Shown one piece after another: positions 1-8,533 of a stretch of DNA of 64,000 nucleotides. Made by a program: the position numbers and the translations under genes. Location of the stretch: contig JAEYRD010000063.1 in NCBI GenBank assembly GCA_023435725.1, positions 35,850-99,849 on the forward strand, read 5' to 3'. Positions within the stretch are counted from its first letter, which is position 1. Each line of letters starts with the position of its first letter. Source of the DNA: Pseudomonadota bacterium. GTDB taxonomy: Bacteria > Pseudomonadota > Alphaproteobacteria > Rhizobiales > Xanthobacteraceae. The notes under the pieces are model-generated. The model saw only the letters and a program-made list of their open reading frames with translations. It was not told the DNA's origin and ran no database searches.

Positions 1-33
1 CTGTACCAGAAGGAGAACCAGCGAGAGTCGACC

Positions 34-645
34 GTGAGCCCGAACGACACACCTACCCAGAGGATCAGGGACGATACTGCTCGCTATCTTGAACAAGAGC
101 TCGCCTATGTGGACGGAGAGCCATCGGAGCTGACCAGGACTTTGATCGTGCTCCGGCTGATCTTGATCACGCCGGGATATCAATTTGTCCTGTCCCGAAG
201 GCTACAGGAGCTGATGGCGAGCATCCCCGTTGTGGGGCGGCCGCTTCGGCGTCTCCTCTGGTGGATTACCTGCATCGTGTTCAGCTCGGAAATCGCGATT
301 GCTTGCGAGGTCGGCGGCGGGCTGTATATCCCGCATCCCTTTGGAATCGTGCTTGGCGTCAGCGATATCGGGAAGAATGTGACTATCCTCCAGAATGTGA
401 CCATCGGAAGAAAGAAGCTCAACGACAAGGAACGACCCAGAATAGAAAGTGGCGTGCAAGTGTCGGTCGGCGCCGTCGTCCTCGGAAACATCACGATCGG
501 GCGAGACTCGATTGTGGGAGCGAATTCCGTGGTCACCCAAGATGTCCCGCCGTGCTCGCTGGCAGCGGGAATTCCAGCGAAGATAATTCCACTCGCTCCA
601 CCGGAGCCAGCCTTCACTCTGTCATCCGCCCGACCTTCCCTGTGA
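34..645 (+). CDS. Serine acetyltransferase-like hexapeptide-repeat O-acetyltransferase
   Basis: A 203-residue protein with a left-handed beta-helix acetyltransferase domain in its C-terminal half (about residues 90-185). The sequence shows hexapeptide turns such as IGKNVTILQNVTIG and the stretch IGRDSIVGANSVVTQDVP, which is typical of the serine acetyltransferase/colanic-acid acetyltransferase group. In a polysaccharide locus it more likely transfers acetyl from acetyl-CoA to a sugar or lipid-linked intermediate than makes O-acetylserine; this is inferred from context. The chosen GTG overlaps a TGA at 35-37 in the frame that is open from base 2, so an upstream gene probably ends here and is translationally coupled. 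The acetyltransferase frame is itself open to the window edge, so a start outside the window cannot be excluded. Confidence 0.82.
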   Translation: MSPNDTPTQRIRDDTARYLEQELAYVDGEPSELTRTLIVLRLILITPGYQFVLSRRLQELMASIPVVGRPLRRLLWWITCIVFSSEIAIACEVGGGLYIPHPFGIVLGVSDIGKNVTILQNVTIGRKKLNDKERPRIESGVQVSVGAVVLGNITIGRDSIVGANSVVTQDVPPCSLAAGIPAKIIPLAPPEPAFTLSSARPSL

Positions 646-693
646 TTCAACGTCCGCGCGGAAGCTTAACGAACGAGATCGTCCGAGGTCGCC

Positions 694-1656
694 TTGAAGA
701 AGATTTGCGTATTTGACACGTCCTACGTCACCGACAATCTGGGAGACCAGATCATCATGGAGTCGGTGATGAAGCATCTGAGACAGATGTTTCCCGAAGG
801 CTTCTTCACGGGGATCCCGACGCATGACTACCCCTCGTCGATTTCGATGGCGGCGCTGAAGCAATCGGATTTTGCCTTCGTCGGCGGAACCAACATGCTG
901 TCGAGCCACTGGCTCTGGTATCATCAGTGGAAGTTGCGGCCGACGCAACTCCGGCATGCGGGGAATCCCGTGCTGATGGGCGTAGGCTGGCACAAGTACC
1001 AGGGGACGCCCGATTGGTTCACGCGTAAGATCTACAGCGTCCTGCTGAACCGGAACGTCTCTCATTCCGTCCGCGACAAATACACCTTCGAGAAACTGCG
1101 TGACGCCGGCATCGCCAACGTGACGTACACGGGATGTCCCACCATGTGGGATCTGACGCCTGAACATGTTTCGAGCATTCCTGCCAGGAAGTCGCCCAAC
1201 GTCTTCTTCACCCTGACGGGCTATCTCAAGAATCCCGAAAGCGACCGGGAGTTCGTCAGAAGGCTCGAGGCGAACTACGAGAAACTGTTCTTCTGGCCGC
1301 AGATGTATGAGGATCTCGCTTATTTGCGCGCGATCTCGCAGGCACCATATTCGGTGGTCGAACCGAGCATCAGCGGTGCGCGTAGCGTGTTTACCGGGGG
1401 CGATGTCGACTATGTTGGCATGCGCCTGCATTGCGGCGTCCTTGCGCTTCAGGCCGGCGTGCGGTCCTTGATCCTCGAGGTCGATAATCGCGCGACCGAG
1501 ATCGCAAAGAACACCGGGCTGCCGACCGCGAAGCGCGACGCCTTCGACCAGATCGAGCAATGGATCAACAAGCCGTCGCCGGTCTCGCTCGATATCCCGA
1601 CTGAGGACATTCGCGCCTGGAAGAAGCAATTCATCGCTTCAGCGGGCCCGCGCTAA
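694..1656 (+). CDS. Polysaccharide pyruvyl transferase family protein
   Basis: A 320-residue protein resembling the polysaccharide pyruvyl transferase family, which adds ketal-linked pyruvate from phosphoenolpyruvate to sugars of exopolysaccharides. Visible family traits are the N-terminal KKICVFDTSYVTDNLGDQII segment, the central FAFVGGTNMLSS segment and the C-terminal VGMRLHCGVLALQAGV segment that ends the GT-B-like fold. The start is TTG, preceded by a GAGG about 6 nt upstream; no ATG fits better. It lies 48 nt after the acetyltransferase and 24 nt before a glycosyltransferase on the same strand, so it is probably in one operon. The donor and target sugar cannot be read from sequence. Confidence 0.82.
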   Translation: MKKICVFDTSYVTDNLGDQIIMESVMKHLRQMFPEGFFTGIPTHDYPSSISMAALKQSDFAFVGGTNMLSSHWLWYHQWKLRPTQLRHAGNPVLMGVGWHKYQGTPDWFTRKIYSVLLNRNVSHSVRDKYTFEKLRDAGIANVTYTGCPTMWDLTPEHVSSIPARKSPNVFFTLTGYLKNPESDREFVRRLEANYEKLFFWPQMYEDLAYLRAISQAPYSVVEPSISGARSVFTGGDVDYVGMRLHCGVLALQAGVRSLILEVDNRATEIAKNTGLPTAKRDAFDQIEQWINKPSPVSLDIPTEDIRAWKKQFIASAGPR

Positions 1657-1680
1657 CGGCTGCCATTTCGACGGACCAAA

Positions 1681-2958
1681 ATGCGTATTCTCTTCATTTC
1701 CGCTCTCTACCCTCCGCACTTGCAGGGAGGCGCCGAGCTCAGCGCCGAAAGTCTCGCCCATTGGCTTGTCGCCCAGGGCCACGAGGTCGGCGTTCTCACC
1801 ACGTCTCCAACCCCCAGCGATGACCTCAATGGAGAGACGGTCCAGGGACTGAAGGTCTGGCGGGCGACAATGCCGCGGCCCTACACTGTCTTCGAGGCGA
1901 TCTATCGCACCGGCTGGCAGAAGCCGGTCTGGCACCTGCAGGATCATTTCGATCCACGAAACCGGAAGATCGTCGCCACGGCCCTTGATGCGTTCAAACC
2001 AGATCTCATCAGCATCCATATCATGCAGGGTCTCGGCTACAACGGTCTCGCCGAGATCGGCAAACGAGACATCCCGACCGTTTTCACCCTGCACGATTTG
2101 AGCCTTGCCTGCGTCAAGATGGCGATGTTCGTGAATGGCCGGGAATGCGTCGACCAGTGCAGCGCTTGCGCCGCCTCGGCGAAGGTCAAGATGGCCCATG
2201 TCCGCAAGATTCCGCGGGTGGGGTTTGTCTCTCCGTCGGCAAACAACCTCAACAAGCTGTCGAGGTTTCTACCCATCCGCGACTATCCGACCGCCCACAT
2301 TCTCAATCCCAACAAATATCCGGCCCCGACGGTCCAGCACGAAACCTCGAAAACCGTTCGCCTGCTTTATGTCGGCCGGCTGCACGAAACCAAGGGCGTC
2401 GATGTTGTGCTCGATGCGCTGGAACCTCTCGCGGATCAATACGACTTCACCTCCACGGTTGTTGGAACCGGACCGAGCGCCGAGAGCCTTAAGAAGCGTT
2501 GCGTTAACCACAAATGGGTGACGTTCACGGGGCACGTGTCGATGGAAGAGGTCGCCAACCGGATGGCCGCCAGCGATATGCTTCTGATCCCCTCCATCTG
2601 GCAGGAAAATTCGCCGGGCGTCGTCATCCAGGCCCTCGGCCAGTCGCTGCCCGTGATGGGTAGCAACAAGGGAGGAATTCCCGAGCTGGTGGTGGACGGC
2701 GTCAACGGAGTTCTGGTTCCGCCGGGCGAGGTCGAGGCCTGGCGCAACGCACTGAAGAGCATTCTCGAGAATCCGGCACAGCTTGCGGCTCTTCGCGACA
2801 ACGCCAAGCTTGGGGCACATGAATTCGAACAGGATACGCTCGGCAACAAGCTCGTCAGCTTCTTCGAGACCGTCAGACGCGGCTCGACTGGCGCGGCATT
2901 GCCCTTGGATACCGACCGCGGAGTGATCGATGGAAAGCGCGCAGCCGGAACTTTCTGA
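1681..2958 (+). CDS. Glycosyltransferase family 4 protein with variant EX7E motif
   Basis: A 425-residue GT-B glycosyltransferase of the GT4 type. The N-terminal acceptor domain opens with MRILFISALYPPHLQGGAEL. The C-terminal nucleotide-sugar domain contains LLYVGRLHETKGVDVVLDAL and GIPELVVDGVNGVLVPPGE. The usual EX7E signature reads E309-NSPGVVI-Q317, so the second Glu is Gln. A Cys cluster (CVDQCSAC, about residues 157-164) sits in the linker, as in some rhizobial GT4 enzymes. It probably adds a sugar to the lipid-linked repeat unit in the cytoplasm. Its last 29 nt overlap the next gene, which suggests coupled translation. Confidence 0.87.
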   Translation: MRILFISALYPPHLQGGAELSAESLAHWLVAQGHEVGVLTTSPTPSDDLNGETVQGLKVWRATMPRPYTVFEAIYRTGWQKPVWHLQDHFDPRNRKIVATALDAFKPDLISIHIMQGLGYNGLAEIGKRDIPTVFTLHDLSLACVKMAMFVNGRECVDQCSACAASAKVKMAHVRKIPRVGFVSPSANNLNKLSRFLPIRDYPTAHILNPNKYPAPTVQHETSKTVRLLYVGRLHETKGVDVVLDALEPLADQYDFTSTVVGTGPSAESLKKRCVNHKWVTFTGHVSMEEVANRMAASDMLLIPSIWQENSPGVVIQALGQSLPVMGSNKGGIPELVVDGVNGVLVPPGEVEAWRNALKSILENPAQLAALRDNAKLGAHEFEQDTLGNKLVSFFETVRRGSTGAALPLDTDRGVIDGKRAAGTF

Positions 2959-3643
2959 CAAATACACCGGCGACCAATATCTGGCCGACAATCCAGACTG
3001 GCACGAAGAGGACGCGCCCTGGAAGGCGGCGCATATCACCAAGATACTCGACGACAACCATGTCCGGCCGAAGTCGATCTGCGACGTCGGTTGCGGCACC
3101 GGTGCGATCATCGAAATCATGTCGAAGCGTTACCCGCAGGCCACGGCCGAGGGCTTCGAGATATCGCGGCATGCCCACGCAATGAGCATCAAGCGACAAT
3201 CCGCAAACCTGTCGTTTACCATGGCCGACGCGTTCGAGAGCGGACGCACGTTCGATCTGTGCATGGCGATCGACGTCATCGAGCACGTCGAGAATCCGTT
3301 CGCCTTCGCCAGAGCGATGAAAAAAGTAGCACAGTGGCACGTGCTCCACATTCCGCTCGACATGAATGCACTTTCGGTCGGCCGCGGCTGGGTGCTGCCG
3401 GAAGCGCGCCGAAGCCTCGGTCACATTCATTACTTCTCGCGCGAGAGTGCAATTTCGCTGCTGAAGGAATCGGGCCTCGAAATCGTTGACGACTTCTATA
3501 CAGCGTGGGCGATCGACCAGTCCCACAAGACGTGGAAGAAACGCGTCGCGGCTTGGCCCCGTCGCATAGCTTTCACAATCGCACCCGATGCAACGGTTCG
3601 ATTTGTCGGCGGATGGTCTTTGATGGTGCTTACGCGCGCGTAA
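2930..3643 (+). CDS. Class I SAM-dependent methyltransferase
   Basis: A 237-residue class I methyltransferase. The SAM-binding motif I is visible as SICDVGCGTGAIIEIM (about residues 47-62). It is followed by an acidic residue after the second strand (EGFEIS) and a motif like LCMAIDVIEHVENP, typical of the UbiG/Methyltransf_11-23 group. The late segment GHIHYFSRESAISLLKESGL also fits that group. It starts 29 nt inside the preceding glycosyltransferase gene. In this locus it plausibly O-methylates a sugar or caps a glycan chain, but the substrate is unknown. Confidence 0.85.
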   Translation: MESAQPELSDKYTGDQYLADNPDWHEEDAPWKAAHITKILDDNHVRPKSICDVGCGTGAIIEIMSKRYPQATAEGFEISRHAHAMSIKRQSANLSFTMADAFESGRTFDLCMAIDVIEHVENPFAFARAMKKVAQWHVLHIPLDMNALSVGRGWVLPEARRSLGHIHYFSRESAISLLKESGLEIVDDFYTAWAIDQSHKTWKKRVAAWPRRIAFTIAPDATVRFVGGWSLMVLTRA

Positions 3644-3751
3644 GTTCCACAACGTGACGTTGTCGCAAGAAAAACATCGCAACGCTAACAATTTTACTTT
3701 TTCCCGACACTCAATTCTCGCGGTCGCCTGTCAGCATGTCTCCGAAATTCA

Positions 3752-6700
3752 ATGGGGACTCGGACAATGGCGACTGCCAATCAAACGATTCTTTCTGCTG
3801 CATCGTTCATCGGCTCGATCGGCATCAACACGCACGCGGCCTATTCGTGGGGTGCCTATAATAACGCCAGCCTCGTGATCGACGATCTCAAATATCTCGG
3901 CGTCACGACCGTCAGAGATTCATTTGCGACCGATCCGAGCGCCGTGCCTGTTATGAATGCACTCGCGGCCGCCGGGGTTAAGTTCGACTTCGTCACATCG
4001 TCCGATCTCCCGGCGACAGGCAACACCGGCCTGACGCAATATGTCGCATCGATCGATGCGTTCCTCGCGGCACACCCAGGCAGCATCGTTGCCGTGGAAG
4101 GACTCAACGAGGCCAACATCCAGTCCTTCAGCTATCACGGCAGCTCGTCGCTCTCGGCAGCAGCCCAGTTCCAGGCCGACTTCTATACCGCAATTAAGAG
4201 TGACGCCCATCTTGGCAGCGTCGCGGTCTACAATATGACGCTGGCCTACAACGACGCGAACGGCTACGCCTCGCTTGGGAACCTCGCCAACTACGCCGAC
4301 TATTCCAACGCGCACGCTTATGTTGCGACCAGCACGCCGAACCAGTACGGCCTCGACGTCTCGCTGGACACCGCCTTGACGAGCGCGGTCGGAAAGCCGT
4401 CCGTCATCACCGAAACCGGCTATACCACGCTGGCCAGCGCGAGCGGACTCGGCGTCGACCAGACGGTGCAGGCGAAATCCATTCTGAACCTGCTGGTCGA
4501 TTCTTACAGCGACGGAGTCAAGAAGACGTACCTGTACGAGCTGCTCGACCGTGACTCGAGTTCCTCGAACACGGATCCGGAAGCGCATTTCGGCCTGTTC
4601 AATTCAGACGGCACGCCGAAGCTGGCGGCAAAGGCTCTTCATAACCTGACCACCATTCTTGCCGACGACGGAACCGGCGGACATACGCCGACCGCCTCGC
4701 TGAACTACAGCCTCAGCAACATGCCGGCGACGGGCAACAGCATGGTCCTCGGCAAGAGCAACGGCGCCTACGACCTCGTCGTCTGGGCCGAGCCAACGCT
4801 GTGGAACGATGCGACTGACACGGAAATTTCAAATCCCACCAAATCGGTCGCCGTGCATCTCGGCGCGGTTCATCAGACCGTCGTCATCTACGACCCGCTG
4901 ACTGGAACCGTTCCGATCGCCACCTACCACAATGTCCAGGACTTCAACGTTCCGATCAGCGATCATCCGCTCATCGTCGAGATCGATCCGCCCGCCGCTA
5001 CTGCTCCTCCGGCCTCGGTGACCACAGTGACCGACACCGCCGCCGACGTTGTCGCGCAACTGTCGGATTTGAACGCAACCGGAACCGTCACCAGCATCAC
5101 ACTGACGGACACTCACGTCCTGACGGTCGCCTCCGAAGCGACAATGAAGTACATGGTCGCCAACTACGGCAAAGTGCTGTCAACGATCAAGGGCGGCTAC
5201 TCCTTCGCCGTCACGATCGACGGCGGCAGCTGGAAACTGACGACGAACTACGATTCGACCGGTAAGCAGACGTCGACGGACGAATCCGCCTACGCGAACG
5301 GCGTGATCGCCTATGAGCTCGTCACCAATGCGGACGGGTCCACCGTCGCGACAAACTTCGCCAACGGCGTCAAGACCCTGACGATCGCCACCAACGTCGA
5401 TCACTCCAAGGACACATATATCTACGGAAGCAGCGGCAAGGTGACCGAGATCGACCATGTCGATCCGAACGGGAATCTCACCGCAGTCACGAAGATCGCG
5501 GCGGACGGCACCACGACGATCGACAAGTACAGCACCGCGGGCACGATCACGTCCGAGACGATCACCCACACCGACGGATCGTCGAGCACGACGCTCTACA
5601 CTTCCAGCGGGGCAAAGTCCTACGTCTTCGTCACCAACGCGGACCAGTCCCACGACAACTATGCCTACGGAATCACAGGCCAGACCTATACATCGCAGCA
5701 TCAGCACCTCGACACCTCTGGCAAGGTGACCGCGGTCTGGCGCTACCATGCCAACGGCAGCCTAGACTACACGGAGTCGACGGCCGCGGACGACACCGTC
5801 ACCACGACGCAATACAATGCAGCCGGCGTGAAGATCGCGCAGAGCATCACGCACCCCGATGGAGCAAAGGAATACTTCTCCTACAACATCACGGGCCAGT
5901 CCTACACCACGGAGCACAGCAGCTACGACGCCGCGAGCAAGCTCGTCCTGTTCGAGCGCTTCCATGCCGACGGCAGCTATGCGCTCAAGGTCACCACCGT
6001 GAACGGCGTGACCACTACCGATCAGTACGACGCCAAGGGCGTGCTGACGAGCGAGGTCGTCACCTATGCCAACGGCTCCTCGACATCGTCGACCTACACC
6101 GGCGGCGTCAAGGCGCAGATGGCGGTGGCCAATACCGATGCGACCAGCGACGTCTATCTCTACAACGTGACCGGTCAGAGCTACACGACCCAGCACAAGC
6201 ACTACGACGCGAGCGGCAAGCTAACGGAGATTGTCCAGCAACACGCTGACGGCACGCTTGACTATACCCAGGTCACGGCGGCCGACGGCACGCGAACAGG
6301 CGTCTATTACAATGCAAGCGGCGTGAAGACGTCGGAGAGCATCGTTCACTCCAACGGCTCATACGAATACTATACGTTCAACATCAAGGGGCAGGCCTAC
6401 ACGACGGAACACTCAGTCTACAATACGGCCGGCCTGATGACGACGTTCGAGCGTCTCCGCGCCGACGGCAGCGACCTGATGAAGGTCACCAAGACTGCGG
6501 ACGGCACGACGACGACGGACCAGTACGACACGTCCGGCCACGTGACCGGCGAGACGATCATCTACTCCGACGGATCGTCTGCCATGTCGACATTCAGCGC
6601 CGGCGTTCTGACCAAGAAGGTCGTGACGAACGCGGACCACAGCCAGGACTTCTATTCGTACGGCATCACCGGGCAGACCTACGCCAACCAGGTCCAGCAT

Positions 6701-7279
6701 GTCGACGACAGCGGCAAGCTCACTTCGATCGTCCGGACCCACTCCGACGGGACCCTTGACTTCAAGCAGACTTTCGCCGCCGACAGCAGCACGAACTCGC
6801 TCTACTACGACGCGCAAGGAAACATGACGTCGCAGGTTCTGGTGGGAACCAACGGAGCGCGCGACGTCTACAACTTCAACTTTGGCTCGCAGGGCACCAC
6901 CCAGCACGTGTCGTACAATTCGTCGGGTAGCGTCTTGCAGACGGACGTAGCGGCGGCGAACGGCACGCATCAGGTTACGGCCTTCAAGGCCGGCCAGACC
7001 CTGGAGGGCGGCAGCGGAAACGACCAGTTCGTGTTCTCCACGGCTTCGACGACCATGATCTTTGATCACGGCAACGACCAGGTCACCAATTTCCATGCCG
7101 GAGCGGCCGCGGGTTACGATGTAATCGAGATCTCGAAGTCACTCGTCGCGGACTACAGCCACCTTCAATTCGAGCAGAGCGGGCAGGATACGATAATCCA
7201 CATCAGCGGATCGGATTCGATCACGCTGGCGCATGTCACGGCGAGCCAGCTCACCCATAACAACTTCATCTTCGCGTAG
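3752..7279 (+). CDS. Large secreted protein: GH-like barrel, alternating repeats, RTX-type C-terminus
   Basis: A 1,175-residue protein without a Sec signal peptide. Residues about 15-300 resemble a clan GH-A TIM barrel: VEGLNEANI carries a likely acid/base Glu (E120, after an Asn) and VITETGYTT a likely nucleophile (E221). Residues about 320-415 look like an accessory beta-sandwich. Residues about 640-1045 are YD-like repeats, with GQ(T/S)YTTQH units at 641, 713, 806, 878 and 972. The C-terminus holds one calcium-binding nonapeptide-like GGSGNDQFVF and ends in NNFIFA, as in type I secretion substrates. By analogy with ExsH/PlyA glycanases it may trim the exopolysaccharide made by the surrounding genes; that role is inferred. 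No ABC/MFP secretion genes lie in the window. The chosen ATG opens MGTRTMATANQT; ATG 3767 is an alternative. Confidence 0.8.
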   Translation: MGTRTMATANQTILSAASFIGSIGINTHAAYSWGAYNNASLVIDDLKYLGVTTVRDSFATDPSAVPVMNALAAAGVKFDFVTSSDLPATGNTGLTQYVASIDAFLAAHPGSIVAVEGLNEANIQSFSYHGSSSLSAAAQFQADFYTAIKSDAHLGSVAVYNMTLAYNDANGYASLGNLANYADYSNAHAYVATSTPNQYGLDVSLDTALTSAVGKPSVITETGYTTLASASGLGVDQTVQAKSILNLLVDSYSDGVKKTYLYELLDRDSSSSNTDPEAHFGLFNSDGTPKLAAKALHNLTTILADDGTGGHTPTASLNYSLSNMPATGNSMVLGKSNGAYDLVVWAEPTLWNDATDTEISNPTKSVAVHLGAVHQTVVIYDPLTGTVPIATYHNVQDFNVPISDHPLIVEIDPPAATAPPASVTTVTDTAADVVAQLSDLNATGTVTSITLTDTHVLTVASEATMKYMVANYGKVLSTIKGGYSFAVTIDGGSWKLTTNYDSTGKQTSTDESAYANGVIAYELVTNADGSTVATNFANGVKTLTIATNVDHSKDTYIYGSSGKVTEIDHVDPNGNLTAVTKIAADGTTTIDKYSTAGTITSETITHTDGSSSTTLYTSSGAKSYVFVTNADQSHDNYAYGITGQTYTSQHQHLDTSGKVTAVWRYHANGSLDYTESTAADDTVTTTQYNAAGVKIAQSITHPDGAKEYFSYNITGQSYTTEHSSYDAASKLVLFERFHADGSYALKVTTVNGVTTTDQYDAKGVLTSEVVTYANGSSTSSTYTGGVKAQMAVANTDATSDVYLYNVTGQSYTTQHKHYDASGKLTEIVQQHADGTLDYTQVTAADGTRTGVYYNASGVKTSESIVHSNGSYEYYTFNIKGQAYTTEHSVYNTAGLMTTFERLRADGSDLMKVTKTADGTTTTDQYDTSGHVTGETIIYSDGSSAMSTFSAGVLTKKVVTNADHSQDFYSYGITGQTYANQVQHVDDSGKLTSIVRTHSDGTLDFKQTFAADSSTNSLYYDAQGNMTSQVLVGTNGARDVYNFNFGSQGTTQHVSYNSSGSVLQTDVAAANGTHQVTAFKAGQTLEGGSGNDQFVFSTASTTMIFDHGNDQVTNFHAGAAAGYDVIEISKSLVADYSHLQFEQSGQDTIIHISGSDSITLAHVTASQLTHNNFIFA
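5672..6880 (+). repeat. Alternating 72/93-residue repeats inside the secreted protein
   Basis: Five in-frame copies of a unit beginning I/V-T/K-G-Q-x-Y start at nucleotides 5672, 5888, 6167, 6383 and 6665. Spacings are 216, 279, 216 and 282 nt (72, 93, 72 and 94 residues), so the array is a roughly 496-nt super-repeat copied about two and a half times. Each unit continues as hY(D)xxGKLTxhxRxHADGTLDYT. Nucleotide copies are clearly diverged, so this is an old protein repeat rather than a recent tandem duplication. Confidence 0.85.
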
Positions 7280-7349
7280 CGGACCGCCAAACGTCCGCTT
7301 GTCGGTAACGGCGAAGGCGTGCGATAATCCTGCCGCACGCCCTTTCGCG
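7278..7349 (+). terminator. Two hairpins after the secreted-protein gene
   Basis: Directly at the stop codon lies AGCGGAC (7278-7284) paired with GTCCGCT (7293-7299). A second, stronger stem joins GCGAAGGCGTGCG (7311-7323) to CGCACGCCCTTTCGC (7334-7348) with a 10-nt loop. Neither is followed by a long T run, so a weak terminator or an mRNA-end stabiliser are both possible. The position argues that the next gene starts downstream of the hairpins. Confidence 0.5.
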
Positions 7350-7450
7350 TGACCGATGAACGGCCAGGCGGGCTTGCGGCTGTCCTCCCGGTCTCGTCCC
7401 ACGAGACGCTCGCTTTTTCAGAGCGAACCTTTAGAGCAGGCTTGGCTGTT

Positions 7451-8533
7451 TTGCGGATCTTCATCAACGGGCGATTTTTGTCGCAATCGCTCAGCGGCGT
7501 TCAGCGTTATGCGGCCGAGATGGTCAGGTCGATCGACGAGCTTGCGGGGACGGCCGCGCTCCCAAAATCCATCGCGAGCGCACATTGGACGTTGCTGGTG
7601 CCGCCGAGGTCGAGTTCGAGCCTCACATTGCGCAACATCGAGGTGGTTGAGGTCGGAACCCGGTCCGGACACGCCTGGGACCAGCTCGATCTCGCACGGG
7701 CGGCGCGCAGCGGCCCACTGATCAGCCTCGCCAATTCCGGCCCTCTGCTCCATCGAGACCAGCGCGTGGTGCTTCACGATGCGCAGGTCTTCAAGCACCC
7801 CGAGTTCTTCGGCTGGAAATATGCTTTCGCGCATCGACAACTCGGCCGGTTGCTGGCGCTGCGCAGTCAAATCTTCACTGTCTCGGAGTTCTCGCGCGGA
7901 GAGCTGGCCGACTCCCTGGGCCTACCCGAGCGGAACATTGGCGTGTGCCCGAACAGCGCGGAACACTTGGCACGCGTACAGCCCGATACCGCCGTCCTGA
8001 AACGATTCCAGCTCGGGCCGGGGCGCTACTTCCTGGCGGTCGGATCGCTTAAGAAGAACAAGAACGTCCAGGTCGCGATCGAGGCGATGCGGGTGCTCGG
8101 GCGCACCGACTATCCGCTGATCGTCGTCGGGAGCGAAAACGATCGCGTCTTCAGTCGCGGGGAGACGCCGACGGCCCCGGTCGCGAGTGTCATTTTTGCG
8201 GGGCGGCTCCCCGACGAAGGCCTGGCAGCGCTCTATCAGCATGCGACTGCCTTCGTCTTCCCGAGCCTGTACGAAGGCTTTGGCGTGCCGCCGCTCGAGG
8301 CCATGCTGTTCGGATGCCCCGTCATCGCGGCCGACATCCCGCCGGTTCACGAGACATGCGCCGGTGCCGTGCGCTATTTCGATCCAACCGATGCGCGCGG
8401 GTTGGCCGCACGTCTCAACGAACGGATCGCCAGCGGTCCCATGTCCGAGGCCGAACGGGCCGCGCAGCAGGCCCGGCTGTCGATCTATTCCTGGCGAAAA
8501 TCTGCTCTCGCCCTGCTCGGGTCGTTCGCCTGA
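7451..8533 (+). CDS. Glycosyltransferase family 4 protein
   Basis: A 360-residue GT4-type glycosyltransferase. The C-terminal domain has YFLAVGSLKKNKNVQVAIEA and the intact EX7E signature in SLYEGFGVPPLEAML, followed by GCPVIAADIPPVHETCAGAV. The N-terminus begins LRIFINGRFLSQSLSGVQRY, typical of mannosyl/rhamnosyl-type GT4 enzymes. The frame is open from GTG 7349, but that would begin inside a hairpin. TTG 7451, with AGAGCAGG about 10 nt upstream, gives the usual N-terminus; TTG 7442 is the alternative. The 3' end overlaps the convergent gene by 49 nt. Confidence 0.85.
   Translation: MRIFINGRFLSQSLSGVQRYAAEMVRSIDELAGTAALPKSIASAHWTLLVPPRSSSSLTLRNIEVVEVGTRSGHAWDQLDLARAARSGPLISLANSGPLLHRDQRVVLHDAQVFKHPEFFGWKYAFAHRQLGRLLALRSQIFTVSEFSRGELADSLGLPERNIGVCPNSAEHLARVQPDTAVLKRFQLGPGRYFLAVGSLKKNKNVQVAIEAMRVLGRTDYPLIVVGSENDRVFSRGETPTAPVASVIFAGRLPDEGLAALYQHATAFVFPSLYEGFGVPPLEAMLFGCPVIAADIPPVHETCAGAVRYFDPTDARGLAARLNERIASGPMSEAERAAQQARLSIYSWRKSALALLGSFA

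Noticed and set aside
622..1629. Long minus-strand open frame
   Set aside because: It lies opposite the pyruvyl transferase gene, has Arg/Asp-rich low-quality composition typical of antisense frames in high-G+C DNA, and has no motif.
5672..6880. Possible Rhs/YD toxin
   Set aside because: The repeats resemble YD motifs, but there is no Rhs core, no C-terminal toxin and no immunity gene; the C-terminus is RTX-like.
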